Below, one piece after another: positions 1-10,784 of a stretch of DNA of 64,000 nt. The stretch comes from Dermanyssus gallinae. Lineage: Eukaryota; Arthropoda; Arachnida; Mesostigmata; Dermanyssidae. The stretch's first letter is position 1. Each line of letters opens with the position of its first letter. The notes under the pieces are model-generated. The model searched no databases. It had not been told where the DNA came from and saw only the letters and a list, made by a program, of their open reading frames with translations. The position numbers and the translations under genes were made by a program. The stretch lies in assembly GCA_003439945.1 (NCBI GenBank), contig QVRM01000431.1:1-64000 (forward strand), written 5' to 3'.

Positions 1-950
1 TCCTAGTGTGTACGCTTTCTGAAATGCGCTGCGTCGCACCATACAAGGTGTGTGAGTGAGTCGTTGGGAGCCCAGACGATCGAAAAGCTTAGCCAATAGC
101 GTTGGCAATAGTTGACACTCATTGTAGGCAGTGTGCAGCTGTCGCCAATAGGAAATCCTGCTCTTCCTCGTGAGGTCGCTTTTGAGATCTTCTTAACCGG
201 CCTCGTCTTTTTGAAAGAACCGTTTGCGATCCTTCGCGGAAGAGGTGTGGCCTCTATTCACCGAAGCAGTTCGGATTTCGTAAAGGCCGCTTGTGTCTTT
301 CCGCTATACCGCGGGTCGTAGCTAAGACGGAAACGCTACACCGGTTTCCCGCTATGTCCAGATGTCTTCTCATGATAGTATTTTTGAAGAATATTGGCAC
401 TCGTAATAATTCCGAATCCTGGGGAGGATTACCTTAAGATCAGACAAGAGTTCCCGGAGGGTCGCAGACGCGTTCTCTGTACACTTCAAGTTTTCGAACA
501 AAAGCAATGCTTTCTACGTAACCGCCTTTAGTTCCAACCCACTCCTTGACTTATATTCACGAAAAGATACATTCCCTCACAACCACCAGGGAACCGGAAG
601 GACTACGCCAATTAGGTATCATAAATTGAGTGAGCATCTTAGCGGTGCGACCAGGTCACTAACTGCTAGCCAAAACAGAAGGGGTCCCGACGGATAGCCT
701 TACTGGACCCCTGGCATAATGATCTCACCCGACGCCATCAGCATGGAAGCTTTCTTCCTTACACCGGTATGCTGCCCAGCCGTAGTTGCCCACATGGGGA
801 GTGTTTAGATTCACACTCTCAACAAGATGGTCGCTCCGCATAGTAAGTTAAGAACTTCTTAACGTCTCATATTTATTGGAAACTTTTAGGTCCCCTGCAA
901 CAACATGTGTAAGTAGTAATTGCATAACATACGTATATTTCTATACAGTT
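1..950. other. unique non-coding sequence
   Basis: This stretch has no microsatellite, no recognisable transposon and no frame longer than about 70 codons. The open frame at 112-321 lacks an ATG start and matches nothing I recognise. I treat the whole stretch as unannotated intergenic or intronic sequence. Confidence 0.5.
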
Positions 951-954
951 AGTG

Positions 955-1335
955 TAAAACTGGTCCCTATACTGGTATGCTATAAAGTATTCATCCATGT
1001 ACAGTATGCTATGCAGTAGTATATGCCCTATACAATATGCTATACAGTAGTAAATTCCATGTACAGTATGCTATGCAGTAAATCCCCCATACAGTATGCT
1101 ATAGAGTAATAAATGCGCTATGCAGTATGTTATGCAGTAGTATATGCCTTAAACAGTATGCTCTATAGTAGTAAATTCCCTGTACAGTATGCTATACAGT
1201 AATACATGCTCTATACAGTAGCCAGTTTTCTACACAGTATGCTATACAGTAATACATGCTCTATACAGTAGCCAGTTTCCTACACAGTATGCTACATAGT
1301 AGCAAATGCCCTATTTTAGCAGTAAATGCCCTGCT
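955..1335. repeat. AT-rich minisatellite, 40-50 bp units
   Basis: The motif CAGTATGCTATACAGTA recurs about nine times with variable spacers ending in AAATGCCC, AAATTCC or ATACATGCTC. The best part is a 50 bp unit at 1185-1234 repeated at 1235-1284 with a single T/C change, then a decayed third copy. Units are older and more divergent to the left. The array is followed by the fading motif AGTAAATGCCCT. Confidence 0.85.
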
Positions 1336-1470
1336 TTTAAAAGCCAGCGAATGCATTGGGTTGTGTTGTTTCATCGACCTTTCTCAGGGACTTGTACTCA
1401 GGGAAGATCTTTACTTTGAAGACGAGAGGTCTCCATCGGTTCTGAACGTGGCCACGGTGTAGGACCTCCA

Positions 1471-1498
1471 CACACATATATATATATATATATATACA
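1471..1498. repeat. (CA)n(TA)n microsatellite
   Basis: A short run of CA followed by TA dinucleotides. Confidence 0.9.
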
Positions 1499-1834
1499 TG
1501 TAGATATATCAAGGCGTTTGTAACATGAAATACAAACACAAGACGGTCAAAGAGCACGTATAAGTTATTGTTCAGTATAGTTACGGGGCTTAGTCTGGAG
1601 AATATAAAGGATGCTCGACAATTTGAAACTCTAGCAAAATTTGCCCTGGCCATGGCAAAACGAGACATGTAAGCGATTCACAGTCTGCTTCTGCCTTGCG
1701 GGTCGATCTTCCTGTTTTGGAGTTGTCCCAGGCCTCGTCAGCGGTTACGAATCAGCTAAAAAAAATCGTGCGAATTTAATCTCATACGTTCCAATTTGCT
1801 TTTCGTAATTGATACGAGTGCAATTGTTAGCTGA

Positions 1835-1837
<3 letters not shown>

Positions 1838-1916
<79 letters not shown>
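1838..1916. repeat. (TA)n microsatellite, about 79 bp
   Basis: Uninterrupted TA dinucleotides. It lies just beyond the 3' side of the mariner relic that begins near 1970. Confidence 0.97.
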
Positions 1917-1919
<3 letters not shown>

Positions 1920-1969
1920 TGCATTGCGTTATTATAAAGGTTTTTAACTCAGTTATACAGTTTATTTTT

Positions 1970-2640
1970 ATAACCATAATCCGAGGAAATCCTATCTTTC
2001 AGAATTTCTCATGTTTAGATGTAACAACAGTGGTCAAGGTTTTGAATACCCTCAGAACTTTCAAGTTTTTGTCGTTCCTTTAAAGTCGACGGAACAGATG
2101 CTAATGTAAAAAGGCAAGGTTAAGACAATAAAATGTGTGAGGTGAAACATTTCATGCAAAAGCCATTTACATTCGGCAGGTCGCTCGCTACAGGTGTATG
2201 CGGGCAGGCGTTGTCATAATAAAATATAGCTCCTCTACGATAGCACAGTTCGAGACGCTTTTCAAGCGGTCGACCAACTGGGTGTGCTATTCACTGTTAA
2301 TCGTTTCGTTGCTCTACAAAGCTCATAGCACTCTACGCATTTCCAATCCCAGCATGATCTTTATAGCATAAGGGCAATGTCCGTTGTTGCATGTACGCCG
2401 CCCATATATCGGCACGTGTCACGTATACACGCTAGTTAGGTAGGAGTGAACGGGCCCATGGGACACATTCAGCATGCGTGCAATGTCACGCAAATTGAAT
2501 AGCTTTCGTAGGTATCATTGTTCTTTCAATCACAAAACAACACAGTACTGTCGCATCGAAATACGTTCAGTAGAGACTGATTCGCCATTTTTCAGACCAT
2601 AACGATAGCAGGCGATCTTATTTAAGAGCACGCGCTCGTC
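1970..2640 (-). pseudogene. mariner transposase relic
   Basis: Read on the minus strand in shifting frames, this is a decayed mariner transposase. From N to C terminus I see a helix-turn-helix segment (ARMLNVSHGPVHSYL, near 2440-2490), the tryptophan-rich linker (SCWDWKCVECYEL, near 2320-2360), the pair NETINSE, the second catalytic block (FYYDNACPHT, with the aspartate) and then HLFRRL. Mariner transposases bind terminal inverted repeats and cut and paste DNA at TA using a D,D,D triad. Here stops and at least three frameshifts break the frame, and the third-aspartate block has decayed, so it cannot be active. Exact ends are unclear, and I did not find a matching pair of terminal repeats. The family call rests on motif order rather than on alignment. 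Confidence 0.75.
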
Positions 2641-2692
2641 TCCACTAAGGCTCGCTAAATGGAGTGGAGCTCAATAACCGACAGAAAGTTCC

Positions 2693-2694
<2 letters not shown>

Positions 2695-2734
<40 letters not shown>

Positions 2735-2736
2735 TA
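2695..2736. repeat. (TA)n microsatellite beside a transposon end
   Basis: TA run with one phase slip. It directly abuts GAGTGTCCCATAT, which looks like a Tc1/mariner-superfamily terminus (TA target plus GTGTCCCA). Confidence 0.95.
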
Positions 2737-2739
2737 GAG

Positions 2740-3223
2740 TGTCCCATATAAAAGCGAACAATTTACGTTTCAAGTAAAAACACTTTTGTTTTACTTATTC
2801 ACTAGGTAGGTGTATGGAAAAATACACCTAAAAACCCTCCTCGATGCTAGCACGTTCGCGTTCTGGCGTAACGAAACTTTGGTCGTAAATCTGGTACTGT
2901 GCCATATTGCTTAATAACTGGTGCGCTGTTCAGATGACAATCATGCGCTTTTTTGAGAGCCATCGTATCCATCCACGGTTTTACTACGGTCGTATGAGAT
3001 CCTGTTGGTAGATAATTCTCTAATTTTGTTTATCTCTCGAGGTGTTATGTAGTCAGCCGAAATATCGATATAGAAAAATTGAGCTATATATTTTCAATTG
3101 TATTGGTAAAAATGTTGTTATCCAACTGTTATCTAGACCTCAATTGGCTTTGACCACTGTCCTAATGCTGGTCCTTAAGCGCGAGCATACTTTGCGACAG
3201 ACACTGTCAAATTAAGAAATTGC
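2740..3223 (-). mobile_element. Tc1-like element relic, inverted copy
   Basis: On the minus strand this contains two blocks that recur on the plus strand at 4150-4560. Block A (3000-3196 here) begins CTGTCGCAAAGTATGCTCGC. Block B (2880-3012) begins CTACCAACAGGATCTC. In this copy A comes before B. The terminus near 2741 reads GAGTGTCCCATAT, in the style of Tc1/mariner-superfamily ends. No frame is intact. A SINE has cut into the 5' side at 3224-3237. The Tc1-like assignment is carried over from the sister copy, where a PDLNP motif precedes block A. Confidence 0.6.
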
Positions 3224-3436
3224 TGTTTTAATGGCTAAATACACTTTTTGGGCTGACATTCAGCCAAGATTTAACGTCAACGGAACAGCTATTTGCATTG
3301 CTTCATAGACGGACTTCCATAAATACAAATGTGCAACAATGGGGCTCGGACCCGCGCACCTATCTGGTGTCTCCTCCGGTCGCGAGGCGCAGGCGAATGC
3401 ACCACGCCACCGGTCTCGACAATGTTTTAATGGCTA
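3224..3436 (-). mobile_element. SINE family A, copy 1, with 14 bp target duplication
   Basis: tRNA-derived short interspersed element read on the minus strand. Its head carries a pol III B-box-like sequence (the complement of GGGGCTCGGACCCGCG near 3341-3356) and an A-box-like GTGGCGTGGTG stretch near 3400. It ends on the left with a short hairpin, GGCTGA/TCAGCC. The body (3238-3422) is bracketed by a perfect 14 bp direct repeat, TGTTTTAATGGCTA, at 3224-3237 and 3423-3436, so it moved by target-primed insertion. It lands in the flank of the Tc1-like relic. It is non-coding and depends on a LINE partner that is not identified here. Confidence 0.85.
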
Positions 3437-3913
3437 TCGTTTGCGTTCGTGCGTAACAAAGCTGTGCTTTTGTAGGTTTGTAGACATTAACTTTTTTTTT
3501 ATAAAGACGACAAGAGAAGTGAGTCTTCGCACAAGAAATTGCACGATCTTGGACGGCCAGTTCTGATCGCCCAAACGGGGTGTTACATGTTCAGTGAGCG
3601 GCTTGCTCGCAGGCCTGCTCGTCCGGATAACGGCATCCACTCTGGTCCACACGACCAGGAATGTGGACAAGACTCCGGATGTACAAGCACAGGCCCTATG
3701 CTCCAATGCGCTCGAACGCTGTATGCGACATTCACGATACACGCGTTTCGCGCCTTTGCCAGTACGGATACTGTTACCCCCGTCGAGTACAGCCTCGATG
3801 ACGTGAAATTTCTGTCCCAAGAGTACTTAATGTCCTGCGGCAGATTGCACTGCCTAAAACGTCCTGTCGCGATTACGCTCACCAAGCCGTCTCAATCACG
3901 AGACCTTTTCTGA
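3437..3913. other. unique GC-richer stretch with overlapping open frames
   Basis: Three overlapping frames of 100-128 codons lie on both strands (plus 3539-3913; minus 3434-3820 and 3583-3885). None has a recognisable motif, signal peptide or splice framework. All three being open suggests a chance effect of composition. It may be a decayed exon or element, but I assign no function. Confidence 0.35.
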
Positions 3914-3922
3914 AGATCGACA

Positions 3923-3993
3923 AATGAAATTCCAAAATATTTGTCTGCGGGCACGTCTAGCCTTGCCCGCAGACAATTATTTCGAATTTCATT
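3923..3993. repeat. 71 bp imperfect hairpin
   Basis: Left arm 3923-3953 and right arm 3964-3993 are reverse complements with a few differences. The GC-rich core TTGTCTGCGGGCA pairs with TGCCCGCAGACAA, and the loop is about 10 nt. It resembles the ends of a very short foldback element or a structured transcript. Confidence 0.8.
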
Positions 3994-4124
3994 GCTACTT
4001 AGGTAATAATGGCTTGCAGCTGTGATGAGGTTTTCTGTCAATTGTATATTTGTGTATAAATATATACACATGCACAAAAATATATATTTCTGTATATATT
4101 TTTGTGCGTGTCAATATATATAGA

Positions 4125-4565
4125 CCTTCTTGGCGATACACTACTATAAGGACCTAAAACAGGATCTACCAACAGGATCTCGTACGGCCATTAAAAAAAC
4201 TGTGGATAAATACGATGGCTTTTACATACAAGACCGCATGTATGTCATCCGGACGATGCACCGCTTATGCGCACATTATCAAGCAATATGGCACAGTGCT
4301 TGCGTTCCCACAATGCGGATAAGTTCAGACCTATTAATGTCTAGCCCCAAATTGTACTCCTTCCCCCTGGTCCAGATCTAAATCCGCCTGTCGCAAAGTA
4401 CCATGCTCGCGCTTAAGAACCAGGGCAGTGGCCAAAGGCAATAGAAGTTTGGATAACAAGATTTTCACCAATACAATACAAAGTACACAAACTCAACTTT
4501 TTCTACATCAAAATTACGGCCTGACTACAGAACACCTCAAGAGGCAAATTAAGCACACGTACTCC
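4125..4565 (+). pseudogene. Tc1-like transposase relic, plus-strand copy
   Basis: The plus-strand frame through 4366-4386 reads PGPDLNPPVAK, matching the conserved SPDLNPIE block around the third catalytic residue of Tc1-type DDE transposases. The glutamate position is lost and stops surround the motif. Downstream, block A (4388-4560) is homologous to the minus-strand copy at 3000-3196. Upstream, block B (4155-4320) is homologous to 2880-3012. The order B then A is the reverse of the other copy, which suggests tandem or rearranged elements. It is not functional. Confidence 0.6.
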
Positions 4566-4795
4566 ATGTGCACAAATTGAGCACACGCACTTCTATGTAT
4601 AGAAAATATTGTGATGATTTATTTATCATTTACAATACGTTTGCACACTCGGCAGTGCTCGCCTTAATAAAAATGATGGTAAAAGGATGTCACGTGAAGT
4701 TAAGATCCAGCTGTCCATGTCTTTGTTCGTTAGTATCTCTTATGGACTCGGTGCGAACGGTATATCCTTCAAAGTTCCTTGCAACGTTAAAACGG

Positions 4796-4820
4796 TATAT
4801 ATATATATATATATATATAT
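4796..4820. repeat. (TA)n microsatellite
   Basis: Uninterrupted TA run. Confidence 0.95.
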
Positions 4821-5082
4821 GCGTTTCCGTAAGCTTTTAGATATTGTAGTCATTACTTGCGTTGCATGGCTGTTAAAGTTATTTTATTTCTTCATCTCTA
4901 TATGAAGTTCCCTCTACTGAGCTGGCCGTTTCCAGTTCATTGTTTACCGCCACATCGCAGTGCCCCGTTATTTCCTCTGACTACTTCACAATCGGATTAC
5001 TTTACTGCCAATTACGTCGGCGAACGGCGGTGGACTTAGAAAAGCGCAATTCTCGTTACAACGGTGACGATGATGCTGATTA

Positions 5083-5085
<3 letters not shown>

Positions 5086-5122
<37 letters not shown>

Positions 5123-5148
5123 CATTATTATTATTATTATTATTATTC
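5086..5148. repeat. (ATT)n microsatellite
   Basis: About 20 ATT units with one ATC interruption. Frames across it encode only poly-Tyr or poly-Asn and are not genes. Confidence 0.95.
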
Positions 5149-5603
5149 GGTATTTCCCTAGAATGAATGGACCTAATAATTATTATCATTTTGTTTTATT
5201 CTATGACGGTAATTGAGGGGAGAACGAGCAATGTGTGAGAGAGAGAGAGGTGTACTGACACAAGTTTTCGTACCAGCCCGCAGAGTGCGTCAGTGTTATC
5301 ATCATCACATGATTATCATGGTCATCGTGGTGCGGCCGTCGGCGTTATCACGGGGCCGACGTTGACCGTCTGTCTGCTCGGTATTATTGCTGGCCCGTAG
5401 GCTGCTCGGTTATGGGGCATGCCGTAGGCTAGTGGTCATGGTGCCCCGTGCCCCTAGCCGGATCGTTGTAGATCGTTCTAGGGATGTTGTAGGTTAGGAT
5501 TAATGTGTAAGTTGGTATCGCCATGCCGTCCGTGTCGGAGCGATGTAAGTTTGTGGAGGATTGCGGGACGATTGTACTGCATCATGACCACCTCGCACTG
5601 CCG

Positions 5604-5732
5604 CTACAGCAGCAGCAGCCGCAGTAGTAGTAGTAGTAGTAGTAGAAGCAGTATGAGGAAAACAGCAACATTAACAGCAACAACAACTACAACAACAACG
5701 ATGACAACAATAACTACAACAACAACGAAAAG
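5604..5732. repeat. (AGC)n(AGT)n then (CAA)n triplet block
   Basis: AGC/AGT units at 5606-5645 pass into ACA/CAA units at 5665-5730. Confidence 0.9.
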
Positions 5733-5942
5733 CGCCATTACAGTTAGACTCAGTGGTCAGCATGTGTTTCTGGTGAGAAGGTTTCGTTTTTGGGTTCCGT
5801 TGCAACAGTAACAGTACGGCCAGTGGAAATAAGGGTGGCACTGGCGCCTAGTCATCAAGAGCTAGCTTCGCGAACTGAGGGGATTCCTGATGCAGCCCCG
5901 AGCCCGAGCAGCTGAAATGCCGTTAGAAGAGAAATGGCAAAG

Positions 5943-6015
5943 TAGAGGAAGAAGCAAAAGCAGAAGAAGAAGAAAAGAAGAAAGAGAAGAAGAAGAAGAA
6001 GAAAGAGACGAAGAC
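5943..6015. repeat. (GAA)n purine tract
   Basis: A GAA/AGA-rich, almost pure-purine tract. The acidic or arginine-rich frames across it are compositional. Confidence 0.9.
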
Positions 6016-6189
6016 CAAAACCGGGACGACGATGACGGTGAAGGCCAAGATCGGCCAAGAGGTAAGAGGCGGCGCACAAGTATTATACGAAGTAAAGCAA
6101 TACGAGTATTTAACACACGTTCGCTCCATAAATATGCCACTAGAGCAGTCCTGGTGGGCAGCGGCTGTGGTAGCAGGGTCGTAGCCAGC

Positions 6190-6285
6190 AGCATCATCAC
6201 CATCACCACCACCATCATCATCATCATGATTACTATCATCACTATCATCATCGTCGTCTTTACTATCATTATCATCATCGACACA
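6190..6285. repeat. (ATC)n microsatellite, interrupted
   Basis: CAT/ATC units with scattered substitutions. Confidence 0.9.
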
Positions 6286-6289
6286 AGTA

Positions 6290-7400
6290 GGTGCTTCCCA
6301 CTTTCGATAGCCGACCCCTGAGCCGAATCGGACTGCCGCTCAATGTAGCAACATCCCCCCCCCTCTTCTTCTTCTTCTTCTCCTGTACTGCCACGCCGGC
6401 CCCTCAGAGGCTGCCTGCCCACTTTCAAACCTTCGTCTGGCTTCTCACGCAAGGCGGACCACTTTCCCACCTACTCCCAAATCTCCCGTACAGTTAGGAA
6501 CACTTGGACAGTGAACACTCTCTCCCGACCCCCACCCTTTTAGCTATTTCGTGTTTCTTGCAACGGAGACGACCACCTATCCTGAAACGGTTGAAGTAGC
6601 AAGCACATCGCCAGCCATCTCGTATGGCCTCGTTGTATAAGGTGAGGGCGCCATGTGGCTCACAGATGTCCGGACGTGCAGGGGCGGCCGAGCGGGCTGA
6701 CCCCCTGTTGGGCGCACTTACGTCCGAGAAAATCTCGATTACGGGATTAGGGTTTAGTGCTCGGTCCGTCTCGTTCCTTCTTTGCCCCTTTTTTCTCTCC
6801 AACTATTGTCCCATCTATTGCTCCGTTCTTAACATCTTTCCTACTCTCTATCTCTCTGCCTCTAGCAATCTCCCTTACTTTTCCACCTGTAGAGCTTACG
6901 CTTTTTCTCGCTTTAGTCGACTTCTTGCAACACCAGTGCACTCTAACGACTTGTCGCCGCGGCCGCCGACCCGCTGACTGTCGTGATGGCAAGGCAATGA
7001 ATGTAACTATGCGGGGAAAAGGGAGAATTGGGAGATTCAGGCAGGATCTTTTGATGCTTGCGTGCTTCGGGCAGCGGACAATCTGCGTGAACGCCACTGT
7101 GGCAATGACGACGGTATCACCGCCTGCGGGTCCGATGGGCAACAGCAATCACCTATTTACAGATGCCTACACGCACCCAATACCTTCATCAACTGTAATG
7201 GCGCTATATATATATATATGAGTTTTATTTTTTATTTCTTGAATAATACCTTTTAAATCAGATGCGCTTACTGTGTAGTCTGCCACGAAAGCCTGATGCG
7301 TCGACCATGGACACTATTCTTACTCCTCATAGCGCATTGCACTTCAGCACGATATAATCTATAAATTCGCCCTCTATATCACACGCTCAATACCGAACGC
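6290..7400. other. non-coding stretch, CT-rich in parts
   Basis: Open frames on both strands lack motifs. Part is pyrimidine-rich (6340-6390 and 6770-6870), and a short (TA)n lies at 7205-7220. I see no gene. Confidence 0.4.
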
Positions 7401-7406
7401 TTTCAA

Positions 7407-7618
7407 TATCCGAGTATCTATTAAAGTAAAGTTTTCGGGCTGACCCTCAGCCAAGATTTAACGTCCACGGAACTGTTTTTCACATTGCTTCATATACGGA
7501 CCCCCATAAATACAAATGTGCAACGGTGGGGCTCGAACCCGCACACCTATGTGTCTCCTCCGGTCGCGAGGCGCAGACTTAAGCCACCACGCCACCGGGC
7601 TCAACTATCCGAGTATCT
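7407..7618 (-). mobile_element. SINE family A, copy 2, with 13 bp target duplication
   Basis: The best-preserved copy of the family. On the minus strand it has the tRNA-like head (A-box-like GGTGGCGTGGTGGC, B box GGGTTCGAGCCCC), a body with TTGCACATTTGTATTTATGG, the common core CCGTGGACGTTAAATC and the terminal hairpin GGCTGA-GGG-TCAGCC. A perfect 13 bp direct repeat, TATCCGAGTATCT, lies at 7407-7419 and 7606-7618. That shows a fairly recent target-primed insertion. It is not a tRNA gene, because the acceptor stem does not pair and the body continues for about 110 bp. Confidence 0.9.
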
Positions 7619-7876
7619 GGCCACCAGCAGTCAAGTGTTGAGCCCCTGCGCCCCTTTCATCAAACAGTCCTAAGGCTTGCAAGTATATAATATAAGCCGT
7701 ATTTTTTTTTGTTGCCTTTACAATTACAAGGTTGTCTTTATTTACATATCTGCTCTATCTTTTCTCAGTTATTTTGTCAACTTTCTTCTTCACACCATTG
7801 GTTATCTGCTTATTTTTTAAAGAATACCATGTCGTATTCGTCATAGTATATTGTATGGTGCTTTGTTATAGAAGAT

Positions 7877-7913
7877 AGACAGGCGTTAAGTTCGAGAAAC
7901 TTAACCCCTGTCT
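7877..7913. repeat. short hairpin
   Basis: AGACAGGCGTTAAGT pairs with ACTTAACCCCTGTCT with one mismatch, around a short loop. Confidence 0.7.
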
Positions 7914-8625
7914 ACCCATAAAACGTAGGCCCTGGACCTACCCATAGAACTTTTAACCGAAGATCTGGGAGGTTTGGAGTGAACCTTAAGAGAGGCTGCG
8001 GTTTTCAGAACATCAAAAACCCGGAGTTTTAGTCGGTAACGCCGGCAGTCTTGCGGCGAGTCCGACACTGTTCGGCCCACATCCAAAAGTGGTGCCCGTT
8101 CGTGCGTAACGCATTTCTCCACTCTATAAAACAAAAAACCCTGTCTACCTATTTTTCTTATAAATCTCTCAGTCAGTTTTGCTGTGAGTTCGGCCGCCCA
8201 GTTTTGTTCTTCGTTACATGCAGGTCTTCTTAATTCCTTCAATTCCAAACTTCGATTTGGACTTTATTCCACCAGGACACAAGACAGCTTTCTATGTACA
8301 CCTCTCCATCTTATATCTTGTTATAACCGTAGGGTTTCTATTTGCGGCAGGTGTGTCTCAGTAACTGTTAGTCACTTTGGGCTAATCTCTTTCAATAAAT
8401 ACTCTAGATAGCATCTCCCATACAGGTATTTATTAAACAATAATAATTTATTGAATAATTACATATTTTTTCTCATAGTGTTGCTGCTTGTAGTGACAAA
8501 CAAAAGAGCAAGAAGCGAAGGCGGCGCCGTGTTTTCTTCATGCCATGCGTCCCATAGAGTACGTCGTGACTGACCGAAGGACGATCAGCAAGCAATATGT
8601 ATAGAAACGGAGAACGATCGTAATT
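7914..8625. other. unique sequence, no gene recognised
   Basis: A minus-strand frame at 7901-8248 (115 codons, alternative start) has ordinary amino-acid composition but no motif I recognise. Plus-strand frames overlap it. The remainder is AT-rich unique DNA. Confidence 0.35.
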
Positions 8626-8638
8626 TTTTTTTAAAGAT

Positions 8639-8822
8639 TTTCCGTAAGGCAAATTAATTGCCCGCGTACGTTATTCATGTCATGTCTAATTTTTAATCCA
8701 CTCCGGATTTACCGTCTAAATTGGAAACCAGCAACAAATTTAAAAGTGGCCGGTCTGGGTTTTGAACCCAGTCCTCCCGAATGTCAAGGCACAGGCTGCC
8801 ACTAGAATCTTGCTCGGTTGGC
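8639..8822 (-). mobile_element. SINE family B, copy 1
   Basis: Minus-strand tRNA-derived SINE sharing its layout with the copies at 20068 and 45581. The head contains the B-box region (complement of CTGGGTTTTGAACCCAG, near 8755-8771), including a paired T-stem. The body carries AATTTAGAC and ends in GGCAATTAATTTGCC. No clean target duplication is visible, which suggests an older insertion than the family A copies. Confidence 0.8.
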
Positions 8823-8849
8823 ACACGTATAGCGCATTTAAGTCTATCG

Positions 8850-10160
8850 ATACTTACCTGCCTCATTGTCTGCATGCTTCTTTAACCACCAGGAGCGTCA
8901 CTGTTGCGTCTGCTACAGCTTCACACCTACTATGCAGTTGTGGAATCTACTAGAAAGTCAAAGTTGTGTGTGATCTCCACCAACTCCAGCAATGTCGCAG
9001 AGCTCACCCCCTCTAAGCAAGTGCAATCTAAACCTATCCCCACATGTATGTAGAGTCCGTCCCGTGCATCGAGTATAACTTCGCGCCAGCAACCGCTATG
9101 CGGCGGAGTATGTCACATTGTTTACCTCTTTTGTTAGTTCGTTATCTCTTTTCTCAAGTTTGACTTGCTTTCTGGTACGTTTTCTGCTGTGTAACGGGAA
9201 ATAAGTAAATTCTTCCGTATTGTGGAAGGGACGTGGGGCAACTCGGCATTTTGAGCGCCGTAGAACGCGCGCAGGCTGAGTTTTGCGTCCGTTTTCCGCA
9301 GCCGCGCTCGGCCAGAAGCAGCTAACATATTCGAGAAAACAATTCCTACTTACGCAACAATCGTAGTGTGCATAGACGCTTACCGTTCGGGCTCTACACT
9401 TTACTTTTCCACCCTGTCTTGAGCGACGAGTCGGCTAAACGAACCGCGATGCTATATTGACGAACAAATATTGCTAATCTTCACATCCAGAAGACCATAG
9501 AAGAAAAAAGCTGACATTATGGAGTCGTAATGCCTTTGCGTCACTGACTTGTCGTCATTATTGTAATCCTGTTCTGGACCGGCCACCTAATCGTCTTCAT
9601 TAGACCGTAGTACCATCAGCGGCAACGGCGCCATAGTTCCCATGCCCAACAAATTTAATACCTTACATTACGCTATTATGATGATAAATATTTGCCACAA
9701 TAGGCGTATATGTTGACACGACTATTATACCAGCGATAGCAGTGGAAGTTTCCGTGCCGTCAAAACGACACGCGGTCCTTGCCGTAAAATAGCAAACACA
9801 TGAAGTCGGGCTGAAGCGAGGAGTATGGCTGTTTGTAGGCCAAACAGGTCTTTCAACAAACATTCTTCTCCCTAACTGCCACTTCCACTAACGCCAGGCC
9901 ACACAAGCGCAAATGCGGCTTAAAAGACGATATACGTACTTATCCGTCCAACTCTCAAAAGAGCGGTACACCTGTCATCTCGCTCCAACCTTCTTTGCTT
10001 GCTCTGCTACATTGGTCTGTGTTTATCAGCTTAACGTTTTTCTCAACACGAACCTCACGAACGTAGACAAAAGTCGCCTATTTGCCTTTCTGGAAAATCT
10101 CTGAGCACGCCTACTATATTCACATACACAGACGGAACTCCCTCAGGTATGCTATGTGAC
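8850..10160. other. unique AT-rich sequence
   Basis: No repeats or coding motifs are visible. Frames shorter than 70 codons are scattered on both strands. Confidence 0.4.
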
Positions 10161-10170
10161 TCAGACAAGC

Positions 10171-10195
10171 GAGAGAGAGAGAGAGAGAGAGAGAG
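10171..10195. repeat. (GA)n microsatellite
   Basis: About 12 GA units. Confidence 0.95.
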
Positions 10196-10441
10196 TACAA
10201 TACATGTGTAACAAAAGAACAAGCAGCGGACTCGTAAATACGAGTATATTGGAAATAAAGGCGGCGGGCAGAAGGCGACACATAGGTAGAGTGTAGATAG
10301 GAAACTCTAAAACAAAGTATTTTGCGATCCCACCGACCGCTGGTCTTCACTGAGACGATGATACCCTGACCTGGTAAAAGTAGCCTAGAATACCACGTTG
10401 GCTCTTACCTGGTACCCCTAGTTACTTATTGCTTCGCTGCT

Positions 10442-10480
10442 GTAGTAGTAGTAGTAGTAGCAGCAGCAGCAGCTGCTGCC
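10442..10480. repeat. (AGT)n(AGC)n microsatellite
   Basis: AGT units turn directly into AGC units, a sign of triplet-unit conversion seen elsewhere in the window. Confidence 0.9.
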
Positions 10481-10784
10481 TCAGCAATTCCTCCAATGCT
10501 TAGTATTACTCATGACCAATGGTTCGGGTTGTATAGTAATAATAATAAGCTGAGATATTGAGTAATAAAAAGCACGTGACGCTCGAGTGGTATCGCCTCG
10601 TGTCGATGTGTTGTCGTCGCACTGTGGACACCGCAGACATATTTCACGTAGGCGGATCGCTTGAAAGCGAAATGACGTTATTGCAGATCGGAGCGCAGAG
10701 CATCTTGGTGCCGGATTACAGCGTGTTGTCGCTGCAGACTCCCTATGGGCTCCCCCTCTGAAAACGAGAGGGGAATAAGGATGA

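Noticed and set aside
3434..3913. Coding gene of 100-128 residues
   Set aside because: Three mutually overlapping frames on both strands, with no motif, and no reason to prefer one.
7520..7605. tRNA gene at the SINE A head
   Set aside because: The B box and an A-box-like stretch are present, but the acceptor stem does not pair and the sequence continues into a shared body with a target duplication.
7901..8248. 115-codon minus-strand protein
   Set aside because: It lacks an ATG start, domain or neighbouring exon. It is also overlapped by plus-strand frames and includes a hairpin at its 3' side.
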